Shown: positions 6,072-14,392, counted from the first letter of the stretch. The stretch: 19,273 nucleotides of DNA from Altererythrobacter sp. (GCA_023299945.1 JALZVZ010000357.1:1-19273), one strand, 5' to 3'. The notes: generated by a model not told the origin, from the sequence alone. Program-made: numbers and translations.

Positions 6072-7358
6072 TTATCCAGCGGGTTCGGCCGCTGCTTTAG
6101 ATTTGTTTTTCTTCACCAAAAGTGATTTTAGATCAAAATTGCCGAGCAGCGATTTTTTCTCGAGGGTGACATCTGTCAATTCCTCTTCGCTGGCGCCCAT
6201 AACGCGCTCACCCAATTGCTTGATGAGTGCAGAGGCTTTGCTGCTTTTGTTGGCTTCGACAAATGTCTGACCAAGCTTGGCAGAATTGGCCGCAGCTTTC
6301 GCATCATATGGGACAGTAAAATCGATCGGGCGCTCGATAGAGGCTTCAAAATCATTCTTACTAATCTCTGCCAATCCCGACTGAACCTTATTGGCTACAA
6401 TCAAAGGATGTGCGTGAGGCGCATTGGTTTTGAGCCAGCTCAATATCCGGATAGTGTCACGGGCAGATGCCAATGTCATATCTGTCGTTAGCAGCACTAC
6501 ATTCACATCACCCAGCACTTGCGGGAAGTTGATGAGCATGTTGCGCGGCAAATCGATCACGGTCATTTCAAACGCTTGGCGGAATTCTTCCTCCAATTGC
6601 ACAAAGGCAGCGCCATCAGTCATCAGCGGCGAATTGATCGGCGCCTCGGCTGAGAGGATCGACAATTTGTCATTGGCACGGATCATAGCGCGTTCAATGA
6701 ACAGGCCATCAATCCGGCTTGGATTATCAATTGCATCGGTCAGACCGCGGCCTGGCTCAAGGTCGAGCGCAAGCGCATTGGTGCCGAAGTGCACGTCAAG
6801 ATCGAGCAGTGCTGTTGAGACATTATGCTCGGTGCTGAACAGCCACGCAAGCGATGTCGCGATGGTGGATGCTCCCACGCCGCCGCGCGTTCCAACAACC
6901 GCGGTTGAAACATGATGCTGGGCCACTTCGCCCTCTGCGTTTTTAGGCGCAGCGAACACCGCTTGTGCTTGATTCAAGGAATCGCGCACTTGACCAGCTG
7001 AAAGCGGTTTCAGCAGATAGTCGTGAATGCCGCTGGCAAGAAGGTCTCGGTATAGGCGCACGTCATTGACTTGGCCGACTGCGATCACAACTGTTCCCGG
7101 CTCGCATACCTCTGCCAAAGCGTTGATGTCGTTGAGCGGATCACCGCTTTCTGACAAATCAACCAGGAGAATGTTTGGGCTTGCGCTTACGGATAGCGAT
7201 TGGATCGCGTTACGTAGGCCGCCTTTGTTGCATTTTTCAGGCTGCCAACCGAGCTCGATCACAACCGGACGCAAAACGTCCAATGCAGTGTCGTCGCAAA
7301 TATAGGCCGCGAACGGGTCACGATTCCCGGGCATGCCGGATTTCCATGGAGCGTTCAT
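6072..7358 (-). CDS. cpaE: Tad pilus localisation ATPase CpaE/TadZ
   Basis: This 428-residue protein has an N-terminal receiver-like domain (about 16-130, with Asp67 and KP at 117-118) and a ParA/MinD-like ATPase domain from about 150. The deviant Walker A is GTRGGVGAST (156-165), with Ala163 where MinD has lysine, a common feature of CpaE. LLDLDVHFG follows at 184-192. TadZ/CpaE places the Tad apparatus, often at a cell pole. The lysine-rich C-terminal tail is expected to be flexible. It begins 2 bases after the cpaD stop, with AGGAGG inside the end of cpaD, so the two are probably translationally coupled. It is followed by a hairpin and tadB rather than cpaF. Confidence 0.9.
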   Translation of the reverse strand: MNAPWKSGMPGNRDPFAAYICDDTALDVLRPVVIELGWQPEKCNKGGLRNAIQSLSVSASPNILLVDLSESGDPLNDINALAEVCEPGTVVIAVGQVNDVRLYRDLLASGIHDYLLKPLSAGQVRDSLNQAQAVFAAPKNAEGEVAQHHVSTAVVGTRGGVGASTIATSLAWLFSTEHNVSTALLDLDVHFGTNALALDLEPGRGLTDAIDNPSRIDGLFIERAMIRANDKLSILSAEAPINSPLMTDGAAFVQLEEEFRQAFEMTVIDLPRNMLINFPQVLGDVNVVLLTTDMTLASARDTIRILSWLKTNAPHAHPLIVANKVQSGLAEISKNDFEASIERPIDFTVPYDAKAAANSAKLGQTFVEANKSSKASALIKQLGERVMGASEEELTDVTLEKKSLLGNFDLKSLLVKKNKSKAAAEPAG

Positions 7359-7360
7359 GA

Positions 7361-8014
7361 TTAGTTGCCTCCTGTAGCGGCTACGTCGCCGCCGTTACCC
7401 GAAGGCGCACGATCGCGGAAACTATCGATGGCTTTTGTTCCGCTCATAATGACGGTTTCGCCAGTACCAGCTTGACCCTCGATCAGATCTTCTGGATTGG
7501 CGACCATTGCGGCCAGATTGCTGTTTGTGGCACAACCATAACCTTTGGGCGTGCCATTGTAATAGTCAGCGTCAGAACTTTCGCTCCAATCCGGGCAGCC
7601 TGGCACAGAAGCGCGTGAACGGGTCAGCACGATGCGGGCATTGCCCGGTTGTACGAAGCCTTCCGTTACAGGAGAGCCGGTTTCAACCAGCACACCATGG
7701 CGCGCCGCAAGTTTGCCAATAGCTTGGCGGGTGGCTTCGCTGGCCATTGGATCATCAATCGATACACGGTCGCCATAACCCAGCTTTATTGTGTCGAACC
7801 AAGCAGCAACACGCTGTTGCTCAGCAATGCTTATACCGCTTTGGGCGGAGCGCACGTCGAAGGTGTAATTGTTGCGCTCTACGACCGGCTGTTTCACCGA
7901 ATAGAGAGATTGATTTGCTGGCATTCCGCCGCAACCGGCCAAGCCGAAGCCTAGTGCAAGGGCAAGGGCCATTGCTGGCGCTTTGGCCAAGGTGCTTTTG
8001 TTTGCAAAGGTCAT
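7361..8014 (-). CDS. cpaD: Tad pilus lipoprotein CpaD
   Basis: This 217-residue protein has a lipoprotein signal peptide ending in LAGC, with Cys28 as the lipidated residue. The CpaD signatures GYGDRVSIDDP (78-88), PGCPDWS (about 138-144) and GCATNSNLAAMVANPEDL (about 159-176) are present. CpaD is an outer-membrane-associated partner of the CpaC secretin. AAGGAAGG lies 8 bases before the ATG. It is 20 bases after the cpaC stop and 2 bases before cpaE. Cys139 and Cys160 could form a disulfide in the periplasm, which is inference. Confidence 0.92.
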   Translation of the reverse strand: MTFANKSTLAKAPAMALALALGFGLAGCGGMPANQSLYSVKQPVVERNNYTFDVRSAQSGISIAEQQRVAAWFDTIKLGYGDRVSIDDPMASEATRQAIGKLAARHGVLVETGSPVTEGFVQPGNARIVLTRSRASVPGCPDWSESSDADYYNGTPKGYGCATNSNLAAMVANPEDLIEGQAGTGETVIMSGTKAIDSFRDRAPSGNGGDVAATGGN

Positions 8015-8034
8015 CTGTTTTACCTTCCTTACGA

Positions 8035-9591
8035 TTACAGGCTGAAGCCAGGAGCGGCCGTTTCAGCACGGCGATCCAGGGTGTCGGGTTTGTCACTTGC
8101 TTGGCGATTTTTCTTCGAAGACTTGCCCGGAAGCACGTCTTCTGCCTCGATCATACTTACCGCTGGCGCTTGACCATTGCCTGTGACAGCTGTTGGAACA
8201 GGGCGTTTCGCGCCTGACTTTCCGGCATGGCTTTGGAAGCCAACAAATTGCTGCGCTTCGTTTGCATTCCGGAAACCGTCAGTAGGCAATACGATGTCGC
8301 CAGCATTCACTGGCTTCACCAAATATGGTGTGACCACGATGACAAGTTCGGTTTCGCCTTTGTTGAAAGAGCGAGAGCGGAACAAATTACCCAGAATTGG
8401 GATGTCTCCAGCACCCGGTGTCTTAGACAGCGTGCGCTGCGAATTATTGCTCATCAACCCAGCAATCATAAAGCTTTGGCCAGAGCCCAGCTCAATGGTT
8501 GTTTCAGCCCGGCGTGTGGTGAACGATGGAATGGAGAAACCGTCAATCTCCACCGCGCCAGCGTTGGACAATTCCGAAATCTCTGGGCGCACCCGAAGTG
8601 AAATCCGGCCATTGGCCAGCACTGTCGGCGTGTATGTTAGGCTGACACCAAATTGGCGATATTCAACTGATGTTGCACCCAAACCTTGGCTGGTCGGGAT
8701 CGGCACTTCACCGCCGGCAAGGAAGTCAGCGGTTTCGCCCGATAGTGCGGTCAGGTTTGGCGTTGAAATCGTCGTTGCCAAACCATGCGTTTCAGCCAGA
8801 TCCAATGTGCTGGCCAAATCGAGGCCTAGAAATCTGCCTAGGAATGCAGCTGTTGTTCCGCCAGCGGTGTTGATAACTGAAGTACCCTCGCCACCATCGG
8901 TTACGTTGACGCCCACTGGGCCTCCGGGAGCAAACTGCGAAGCGGCGCCGCGGCCCGTACCGATGCCGAACTGAAATCCATTAGATTGGTCACCAGATGT
9001 TAGGTTGGCACCCATTGAGCGAACGAGTGTGCGGCTTACCTCAGCAAAACGAACTTGCAGGTTCACTTGCAGCGGTGTCGCTGTTTTTAGACGGGTGATC
9101 ACATTGGCATCATCGCCAAGGAAGGCCTGCACAAGGCGTTCTGCCTCAGCTGCATCTTCAGGTGCCTTAACAGTGCCGGTCAGCAGGACTGTGCCGGTGC
9201 CCATCGTTGCAACCGAAACTTTTGCCTCAGGCATGGCAAGCGCGAGCATTTGATCAATGCTGCCGATATTGTTGCCAACACGGATGTTTGCTGACCAAAT
9301 CACATCACCAGCGCGGTTGCTGGCATAAATGGTGGTCTCACCGCCAGCTTTGCCGAAGACATAGAGTTGGCGCTGTGATTTCACTTGCACATCGGCAACT
9401 GAATCATCGGCGACGAACACATCAGCCATCGATCCAGGTACAGTGATGAGTTCGCCGCGACCGATTGAGATCACGATGTCCTGTGCTGGCCGGTTGATCG
9501 ACTGAGCGTTTGCACTCGACATCGGCACGCTCATAAGCGGCGCGGCGGCGAGGCTGGCTAACAGCAGTTTTGCAGTCAGGCTGCGTTTCAT
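8035..9591 (-). CDS. cpaC: Tad pilus outer-membrane secretin CpaC/RcpA
   Basis: With the start at 9591 the protein has 518 residues. A Sec signal peptide begins MKRSLTAKLLLASLAAAP, with likely cleavage after ANA at residue 29. An N-terminal secretin-associated domain (about 36-106) and a BON-like segment (about 110-170) follow. The secretin core runs from about 175 to 427 (VNLQVRFAEVSR, LSGETADFLAGGEVPIP, GDIPILGNLFRSRSF). About 90 residues after the core look disordered. It forms the outer-membrane channel for the pilus. AGGGG stands 7 bases before this ATG. A second in-frame ATG at 9657, also behind a good Shine-Dalgarno, would add 22 residues ahead of the signal peptide. I prefer 9591 because it puts the signal peptide at the N-terminus. 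Confidence 0.92.
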   Translation of the reverse strand: MKRSLTAKLLLASLAAAPLMSVPMSSANAQSINRPAQDIVISIGRGELITVPGSMADVFVADDSVADVQVKSQRQLYVFGKAGGETTIYASNRAGDVIWSANIRVGNNIGSIDQMLALAMPEAKVSVATMGTGTVLLTGTVKAPEDAAEAERLVQAFLGDDANVITRLKTATPLQVNLQVRFAEVSRTLVRSMGANLTSGDQSNGFQFGIGTGRGAASQFAPGGPVGVNVTDGGEGTSVINTAGGTTAAFLGRFLGLDLASTLDLAETHGLATTISTPNLTALSGETADFLAGGEVPIPTSQGLGATSVEYRQFGVSLTYTPTVLANGRISLRVRPEISELSNAGAVEIDGFSIPSFTTRRAETTIELGSGQSFMIAGLMSNNSQRTLSKTPGAGDIPILGNLFRSRSFNKGETELVIVVTPYLVKPVNAGDIVLPTDGFRNANEAQQFVGFQSHAGKSGAKRPVPTAVTGNGQAPAVSMIEAEDVLPGKSSKKNRQASDKPDTLDRRAETAAPGFSL

Positions 9592-9668
9592 GGTCTTGCC
9601 CCTAAATTGAATGGCATTCGCCGGTTTCACGGCATGAATTGTGCGGTTATTTGGCATTTTGGCGCCCC

Positions 9669-10790
9669 CTACCTACCCAGCATTGCGCCAGCGACGGGCA
9701 CAGTTTGGCCTGCCTTTGACACATTACCTGCGCCCTGTTGCAGCATGCTTTGAGCAGCAGTGCCGGAACCAACGGGTACTTCTGTAGTATTTTTGCCGCG
9801 GGTCACGCGAACGGCAGGACCCCTGCTAACCGGTGCGCCGTTGACTTTGGCTGGCACGCCCATAGCCACTGGCGTACGCACAGGTGGCGGCGCTTTGGCT
9901 GGCTTTGACTTGGTTTGGCTCGGAACTGTTGTGCGTTGAAAGCGCGATACATCGCCGCCGGTTGAGAAGGTTGTGCCCTTGTCAGCAGGGCGGCTCATTG
10001 CCGCAGCAAGCAGCTTTTCTTCTTGCTCTTTGGTTGCGTTTTCAGGGATTTCTACATCGCCTGAAGCAATTGCGCGCTCCAGTTCAGCCTGATTGTCAGC
10101 AATCGAGCGCAAAGCGAGGCTAAGCGTACCGATTGTTTGAGCCACAGCGACTTTTTCGGCCAGCTTTGGCGTTACTTCGAGCGTCACTGTACGGAAGGCG
10201 CGAACAACAGTCTTACCTTCATCAGTGGTGGTTTGCTCTGTGCGTTGGTCAGTTGCCAAAACGCGCAGGTTACGCAGAACAGTCTCAGCGGCTTTGAGCG
10301 ATTGGCCCTCGGCACCCTTAACGGTCTGGGTTAAAACGATGTCGACACGGTCGCCCGGGAAGACAAAGCCGGCAACGCCGGTCTTAGCAGACACAGGCAC
10401 AGTAACTGCGCGCATGCCAGGGCCAAGCGCCGCAGCGAGGAAGCCGCTGTCGCCAGGGCTCACGAGCGAGCCTTGCGTAACCGGCTCACCAGCGGTGATC
10501 GGATGACGGACAACAGTGCCGAGCAATTGCGACATGTCTGATTCGCCGTCAATGAAATAGGCGTCTTGAACCAGCTCTTCAGGCCATTGCTGATAACCCA
10601 TGGCATCAGCTGTAATGATCGTACCGGCAGCAAGTGCGCGGTTAGCAACCAAGACTTTTGGTCCAGTGGGAACGGGGGCAGCCTCAGCTTCTGGGGCACC
10701 TCCGCCTGCGAACATGGTTCTTGCAGCAAATGCGGTGCCGATCGCGATGATCAATGCACCAAGCAGCAAAACGAGTTTCTTCCTATCCAT
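9669..10790 (-). CDS. cpaB: Tad pilus assembly protein CpaB/RcpC
   Basis: This 373-residue protein has an N-terminal membrane anchor (about 5-23), an SAF domain (about 45-108: VLVANRALAAGTIIT, then HPITAGEPV) and an RcpC/CpaB core (about 120-240: GMRAVTVPV, then FVFPGDRVDIVLT). It should act in the periplasm with the secretin CpaC. The C-terminal 90 or so residues are rich in Pro, Lys, Ser and Gly and look unstructured, an extension beyond the core domain. The ATG at 10790 is preceded by AAGGGG, at a longish distance of about 12 bases. It lies 88 bases after the cpaA stop. Confidence 0.92.
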   Translation of the reverse strand: MDRKKLVLLLGALIIAIGTAFAARTMFAGGGAPEAEAAPVPTGPKVLVANRALAAGTIITADAMGYQQWPEELVQDAYFIDGESDMSQLLGTVVRHPITAGEPVTQGSLVSPGDSGFLAAALGPGMRAVTVPVSAKTGVAGFVFPGDRVDIVLTQTVKGAEGQSLKAAETVLRNLRVLATDQRTEQTTTDEGKTVVRAFRTVTLEVTPKLAEKVAVAQTIGTLSLALRSIADNQAELERAIASGDVEIPENATKEQEEKLLAAAMSRPADKGTTFSTGGDVSRFQRTTVPSQTKSKPAKAPPPVRTPVAMGVPAKVNGAPVSRGPAVRVTRGKNTTEVPVGSGTAAQSMLQQGAGNVSKAGQTVPVAGAMLGR

Positions 10791-10878
10791 GGCTATTCTA
10801 GCCCCTTCATTCGGCCCTGTTATCTAAGCGGGCGGGTATCTGTTTTTCGTTGTAACGGCGAAGTGGTTAAAATCAGGT

Positions 10879-11367
10879 TCACCCCATCACAGAAGTGGTT
10901 CCCACACTCGGTAAATAGTGAATTGAAAGCACCCAAAGACCCGCAAAAGCGATGGCAACTCCATAAGGAACAGCCAGTTTGTCGCGTTGACGTTTCATAA
11001 AGTGATAGGCGCCCATTACGATTGTGAGCACGCCGCCAGCCAATGCCATGATAATGATCAGCTGCAAAAACCATGTCGGTTCTATCCAAAGTGCCAACGC
11101 TGTCAGCAATTTCACATCGCCGCCGCCCATCATGCGAATCGCAAACAAGCCCGCGGTTACCACGAATGTTGCGACCGCCACCCCAAGGTGCAACGCAACG
11201 CCGGGCCACAGATCCACACCGCTTACCCACCAAAATAATGGTGCAGCCAAAGCAATGGCAATATTTAAGCGGTTGGAAATAGTGCGACTTTTGATATCGG
11301 TGAAGGCCGCATAAACCAGCGCCAGCGCCAATCCACCCAACAAAATATACTGAAAAATCTCGGTCAA
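10879..11367 (-). CDS. cpaA: Prepilin peptidase CpaA/TadV (TTG start)
   Basis: This 162-residue polytopic membrane protein is an A24-family aspartic peptidase of the short Tad type, lacking the N-terminal methylase domain of PilD. The catalytic aspartates are Asp24 in DIKSRTISN and Asp84 in GGGDVKL (81-87). It cleaves the leader of Flp-type prepilins and pseudopilins at the inner membrane. The start is taken as TTG at 11367, with AGGGG 8 bases upstream, and there is no better in-frame ATG. It is the first gene of the Tad operon here. The Flp pilin gene that often precedes cpaA is absent, and the neighbour is a divergent hydrolase gene. Confidence 0.9.
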   Translation of the reverse strand: MTEIFQYILLGGLALALVYAAFTDIKSRTISNRLNIAIALAAPLFWWVSGVDLWPGVALHLGVAVATFVVTAGLFAIRMMGGGDVKLLTALALWIEPTWFLQLIIIMALAGGVLTIVMGAYHFMKRQRDKLAVPYGVAIAFAGLWVLSIHYLPSVGTTSVMG

Positions 11368-11384
11368 CGGATTGGCCCCTAAAT

Positions 11385-11401
11385 GGGAAAAGGTTTTTCC
11401 C
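11385..11401. repeat. Dyad in the cpaA leader
   Basis: Perfect 7-bp arms GGGAAAA and TTTTCCC enclose GGT, 18 bases upstream of the cpaA start. It lies in the predicted leader of the Tad operon mRNA, next to the Shine-Dalgarno. It could be a regulator site or a weak RNA hairpin affecting translation. Confidence 0.4.
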
Positions 11402-11419
11402 TTGTTGAGGCACTGCTAG

Positions 11420-11447
11420 AGTGTATCGCTTACCAAATAGTAACCAA
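11420..11447 (-). promoter_or_regulatory. Candidate promoter of the Tad operon
   Basis: On the minus strand TTGGTT (11447-11442) is followed after 16 bases by TACACT (11425-11420). Transcription would start near 11413 and give a leader of about 46 bases that includes the GGGAAAA dyad. Both boxes are only moderate matches to consensus. Confidence 0.35.
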
Positions 11448-11474
11448 GACGTAGCGTGTGAGGAATAAATTGGG

Positions 11475-12470
11475 ATGCCAGTGAGCAATGCTAAAGGCGA
11501 TTTGATCGAGAATGCGATCGATCGGCGCGCCATTCCTGCACGTGCACAAGAGAGCGTGTGGATGGCGAATGATGGTCACTCGATCCGGCGGATTGATTGG
11601 CCCGGCGCTGCGCCTGAGGCGCCTCGCGGGTCGGTCCTGTTCTTTCCAGGACGCGGCGATAATTACGAAAAATATCTGGAGACACTGGAAGAATGGCACC
11701 GTGAAGGCTGGCGGGTAACGGCCAGCGATTGGCGCGGTCAGGCGGGGTCTGGGCGTTACGGCGATGATGCAGTTACAGGGCATATTTCTGACTTTTCAGT
11801 TTGGATCGCAGATTTGGCGCAAATTTGGGCGGCTTGGGTGAAAGAAACACCGGGTCCGCATATTCTTGCTGCGCATTCGATGGGTGGTCATTTGGTGATG
11901 CGCGGATTGGTGGAGGGGGCTGTGACACCCGATGCTATTATCCTGAGCGCGCCAATGCTGCGCATGTCGGGGCCAAAACTGCCTCTGATTGTCCAGCATT
12001 TGGGTGCAAAACTGATGTGCCTGATCGGTAATCCCAAGCGTCAAGCATGGAAATGGAGCGAGAAACCGGGCGAGCTGCCGAAACGCCGCCGTGAGCTTCT
12101 AACGCATGACGATGACCGCTATGAGGACGAGGTATGGTGGCGCGCCAACAGGCCTGAAATCGTTATGGGCCCGGCAAGCTGGCGCTGGGTGGAGCGGGGC
12201 TATGCTTCTGTTCGCATTATTGAGAGCAAAGGTATGATGGAAGTCGTGGACACGCCGGTGCTGATCGTTTCGACCACTGCCGATAAATTGGTTGGCCACG
12301 AGGCGAATGTTCGCGCTGCAGCGCGGCTGCCCAATGGCGAATTGCTCGAACTTGGCGAAGAAGCTCGCCACGAGGTTTTGCGCGAAGTCGATGCTGTGCG
12401 CGAGCAGATCAAAGACGCTGCACGCGCGTTTTTGAACCGCGTTGCTCCGCAAAGAGGTCTCGGCGGTTAA
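11475..12470 (+). CDS. Alpha/beta hydrolase, lysophospholipase/monoacylglycerol lipase-like
   Basis: This 331-residue protein has the serine hydrolase core of the lysophospholipase (PldB / monoacylglycerol lipase) group. The strand and turn VLFFPGRGDNYEKY (54-67) carry the oxyanion region, the nucleophile Ser135 is in AHSMGGH, and the triad is completed by Asp270 (STTADKLV) and His299 (EARHEVLRE). It has no signal peptide and should be cytoplasmic. Probable substrates are carboxylic esters of glycerol or lysolipids. The ATG at 11475 follows AGGA at 11461-11464. The next gene starts 2 bases after its stop, so it is probably translationally coupled to the FAD oxidoreductase. The pairing suggests a shared substrate, but none can be named. 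Confidence 0.87.
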   Translation: MPVSNAKGDLIENAIDRRAIPARAQESVWMANDGHSIRRIDWPGAAPEAPRGSVLFFPGRGDNYEKYLETLEEWHREGWRVTASDWRGQAGSGRYGDDAVTGHISDFSVWIADLAQIWAAWVKETPGPHILAAHSMGGHLVMRGLVEGAVTPDAIILSAPMLRMSGPKLPLIVQHLGAKLMCLIGNPKRQAWKWSEKPGELPKRRRELLTHDDDRYEDEVWWRANRPEIVMGPASWRWVERGYASVRIIESKGMMEVVDTPVLIVSTTADKLVGHEANVRAAARLPNGELLELGEEARHEVLREVDAVREQIKDAARAFLNRVAPQRGLGG

Positions 12471-12472
12471 TC

Positions 12473-13573
12473 GTGAGCGAACCAATTTACGACTTTGCGA
12501 TTGTTGGTGCGGGCATGGCGGGGGCCAGCCTTGCGGCTGAACTTGCGCCACATGCGAAGGTGCTTCTGATCGAGGCAGAGGATGCGCCGGGCTATCACGC
12601 CACTGGTCGTTCAGCTGCGTTTTGGGATGAATGCTATGGCGGGCCAAGGGTGGTTCCGCTGACGCTCGCATCTGGTCCTTATTTGCGCGAGCATGGTTTT
12701 TTGCACCAACGCGGCGCTGTCCATCTGGCGCGTGAGGTGGATTTGCCTGCGCTTGAGGCGTTCATTGCCACCTTTGCCGGAACCGGAGTTGCAATTGAGC
12801 GTTTGGGGCGGGGCGAGATCGCTGCAATGGTCCCTAATCTGCGCGAAGCTTGGCAATATGGCGTGCGCGAGCCAGCTTGCGCCGATATCGATGTGGCTGG
12901 GTTGCACCAGCATTATCTCAAGGCGGCGACTAGCGCTGGTGCGACGCTTGTATGCCGTGCTCAACTTGCGGCGGCTCTTTGGACTAACGACAACTGGGAG
13001 CTTGCCACCAAGAGCGGCACGAAATTCCGCGCTGCGACCTTGGTCAATGCCGCGGGAGCATGGGCAGACAGGGTTGCCGTCATGGCGGGGGTAAAGCCGC
13101 TAGGGATTGAGCCCAAGCGCCGGACAGTCGTCCAATTGAGGGTTGCGCCCGAGGTGACTGATGACTTGCCGTTGGTGCTCGACATCAATGGTGGGTTTTA
13201 TTTCAAACCTGAAAACGGGCGATTCTGGCTGAGCCCTCATGATGAAATTCCCAGCGATCCTTGCGACGCCGCGCCTGAAGAACTGGATGTGGCAATTGCC
13301 ATTGAGCGATTTGAAGCGGTTGTCGACTGGCCGATTGAGCATATCGAGCGACGTTGGGCAGGGCTAAGGAGTTTCGCGCCCGACCGATTGCCTGTCTATG
13401 GCCGTGATCTTCGCCAGCCAGCCTTTGCATGGTTTGCAGGTCAGGGCGGCTTCGGAATTCAAACGGCTCCTGCAGCTGCACGGTTCATGTCCCAAAAACT
13501 ATTGGGCCAAGCCACTGATAAGATGACGGTTAATATTTGTAACGATAGCTATGATCCGGCCCGCTTCGGCTAG
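12473..13573 (+). CDS. FAD-dependent amine/D-amino-acid oxidoreductase, DauA-like (GTG start)
   Basis: This 366-residue DAO-family flavoprotein has the dinucleotide motif VGAGMAGAS at 11-19 and a second FAD signature near 189-197 (TLVNAAGAW). The stretches GYHATGRSAA, PKRRTVV, WAGLRSF and GQGGFGIQT resemble Pseudomonas D-arginine dehydrogenase DauA along the whole length. Tyr55, the PKRR arginine (Arg217) and Arg299, which would hold the substrate carboxylate, seem kept. From memory of DauA, His48 aligns with Phe50 and Glu87, which binds the guanidinium, aligns with Ala82. A basic D-amino acid is therefore doubtful. The GTG at 12473 follows the hydrolase stop by 2 bases. It should oxidise a D- or N-substituted amino acid to the imino acid using FAD. 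Confidence 0.85.
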   Translation: MSEPIYDFAIVGAGMAGASLAAELAPHAKVLLIEAEDAPGYHATGRSAAFWDECYGGPRVVPLTLASGPYLREHGFLHQRGAVHLAREVDLPALEAFIATFAGTGVAIERLGRGEIAAMVPNLREAWQYGVREPACADIDVAGLHQHYLKAATSAGATLVCRAQLAAALWTNDNWELATKSGTKFRAATLVNAAGAWADRVAVMAGVKPLGIEPKRRTVVQLRVAPEVTDDLPLVLDINGGFYFKPENGRFWLSPHDEIPSDPCDAAPEELDVAIAIERFEAVVDWPIEHIERRWAGLRSFAPDRLPVYGRDLRQPAFAWFAGQGGFGIQTAPAAARFMSQKLLGQATDKMTVNICNDSYDPARFG

Positions 13574-13629
13574 CCAAGCTGCGCAATATCTGCAAATGTG
13601 AGCCCACCAACGAATTAGGGAGACAATCA

Positions 13630-13806
13630 ATGGGTCACCATTTTGAAATTTACAAAGATAAAGCGGGCGAGTTCCGTGTGCGCTTTAGCTACAACACTGA
13701 AGTGATGTTCTCGACACAGGGATATGCCACAAAGGCGAGTGCGAAGAATGCGATTGCCTCCATTCAGAAAAATGGTCCTGGCGCAAAAACCGTCGACAAT
13801 AGCTAA
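13630..13806 (+). CDS. Small UPF0339/DUF1508 (YegP-like) protein
   Basis: This 58-residue frame begins MGHHFEIYKDKAGEFRVRF and continues with GYATKASAKNAIASIQKNG. That is the pattern of the YegP-like UPF0339/DUF1508 fold: a short beta-hairpin unit with F-R-R-F and Y.sK..a.n.I.si. E. coli YegP carries two such units; this protein has one. AGGGAGA lies 6 bases before the ATG, a strong ribosome site. Function of the family is not established, and small size suggests an accessory or stress role at most. It follows the FAD oxidoreductase by 56 bases and ends before a terminator, so it may be the last gene of that operon or have its own transcript. Confidence 0.85.
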   Translation: MGHHFEIYKDKAGEFRVRFSYNTEVMFSTQGYATKASAKNAIASIQKNGPGAKTVDNS

Positions 13807-13852
13807 AACCGGCAGGATTGTTCCAACCGAACGCATGCCGAAACACTGCTAG

Positions 13853-13888
13853 AAAGCCGAGCGTCCTTTGTGGGTGGCTCGGTTTTTT
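13853..13888 (+). terminator. Intrinsic terminator after the YegP-like gene
   Basis: CCGAGC (13857-13862) pairs with GCTCGG (13877-13882) and is followed by six T. Pairing extends outward through a G:U and A:T pairs using AAAG and the T-run. It lies 46 bases after the stop codon. As rnhA converges from the right and ends at 13907, the hairpin might also serve it, although the minus-strand T-run is poor. Confidence 0.75.
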
Positions 13889-13906
13889 GTTGCGCGATGA
13901 ATAGGA

Positions 13907-14365
13907 TTAGTCGTCCGCTTCTTCGAGCAATCGGGCTTGTTCAGCCGCCGCATCGCTAGCCAATTGATCAACTCGCTCATTTTCGGGATTGCCGCTGTGG
14001 CCTTTGACCCAGTTCCAGCTCACTTCGTGTGTTGCGGAAACTTCAATCAGCTCGTGCCATAGATCAGCGTTACGAACCGGTTTTTTGCTTGCATTGATCC
14101 AGCCGCGCTTTTGCCAGCCATGGATCCACTTGGTCATGCCATCCAGAACATATTTGCTGTCTGAATACAAATCGACCGCGCAAGGTTCTATCAATGCTTC
14201 GAACGCGCGGATTACAGCCAGCATTTCCATCCGGTTATTGGTCGTGTCGGCTTCACCGCCAGACAATTCCTTTTCATGGGTGCCCATGCGCAAGAGTACC
14301 CCCCAGCCGCCAGGGCCCGGGTTGCCCTTGCAAGCGCCATCTGTGTGGATTTCAATACGTTTCAT
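13907..14365 (-). CDS. rnhA: Ribonuclease HI
   Basis: This 152-residue protein is a bacterial type 1 RNase H of normal length. Catalytic acidic residues are Asp9 ([15 protein letters not shown]), Glu47 (NNRMEM), Asp69 (YSDSKYV) and Asp133 (ERVDQLA), with the helper His123 in VKGHSGN. It cuts the RNA strand of RNA:DNA hybrids, removing R-loops and primers. The [10 protein letters not shown] basic-protrusion segment is present. It is the third gene of the leftward ispH-thrB-rnhA series, 27 bases after the thrB stop. The Shine-Dalgarno is weak. Confidence 0.96.
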   Translation of the reverse strand: MKRIEIHTDGACKGNPGPGGWGVLLRMGTHEKELSGGEADTTNNRMEMLAVIRAFEALIEPCAVDLYSDSKYVLDGMTKWIHGWQKRGWINASKKPVRNADLWHELIEVSATHEVSWNWVKGHSGNPENERVDQLASDAAAEQARLLEEADD

Positions 14366-14392
14366 TACTCTGTCTTTGCCATGCTCTCATTG

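Noticed and set aside
7361..8014. CpaD as a general small outer-membrane lipoprotein of another system
   Set aside because: The GYGDRVSIDDP and GCATNSNLAAMVANPEDL segments together with its place between cpaC and cpaE identify it as CpaD.
8177..8974. 265-codon open frame on the plus strand
   Set aside because: It lies wholly antisense to cpaC, whose secretin motifs are clear. Its composition (rich in Pro, Ser, Arg) is typical of a shadow frame, and it has no recognisable domain.
10820..11533. 237-codon open frame on the minus strand over cpaA
   Set aside because: It covers cpaA in another frame and runs into the hydrolase gene. cpaA has both A24 peptidase aspartate motifs, while this frame has no family features.
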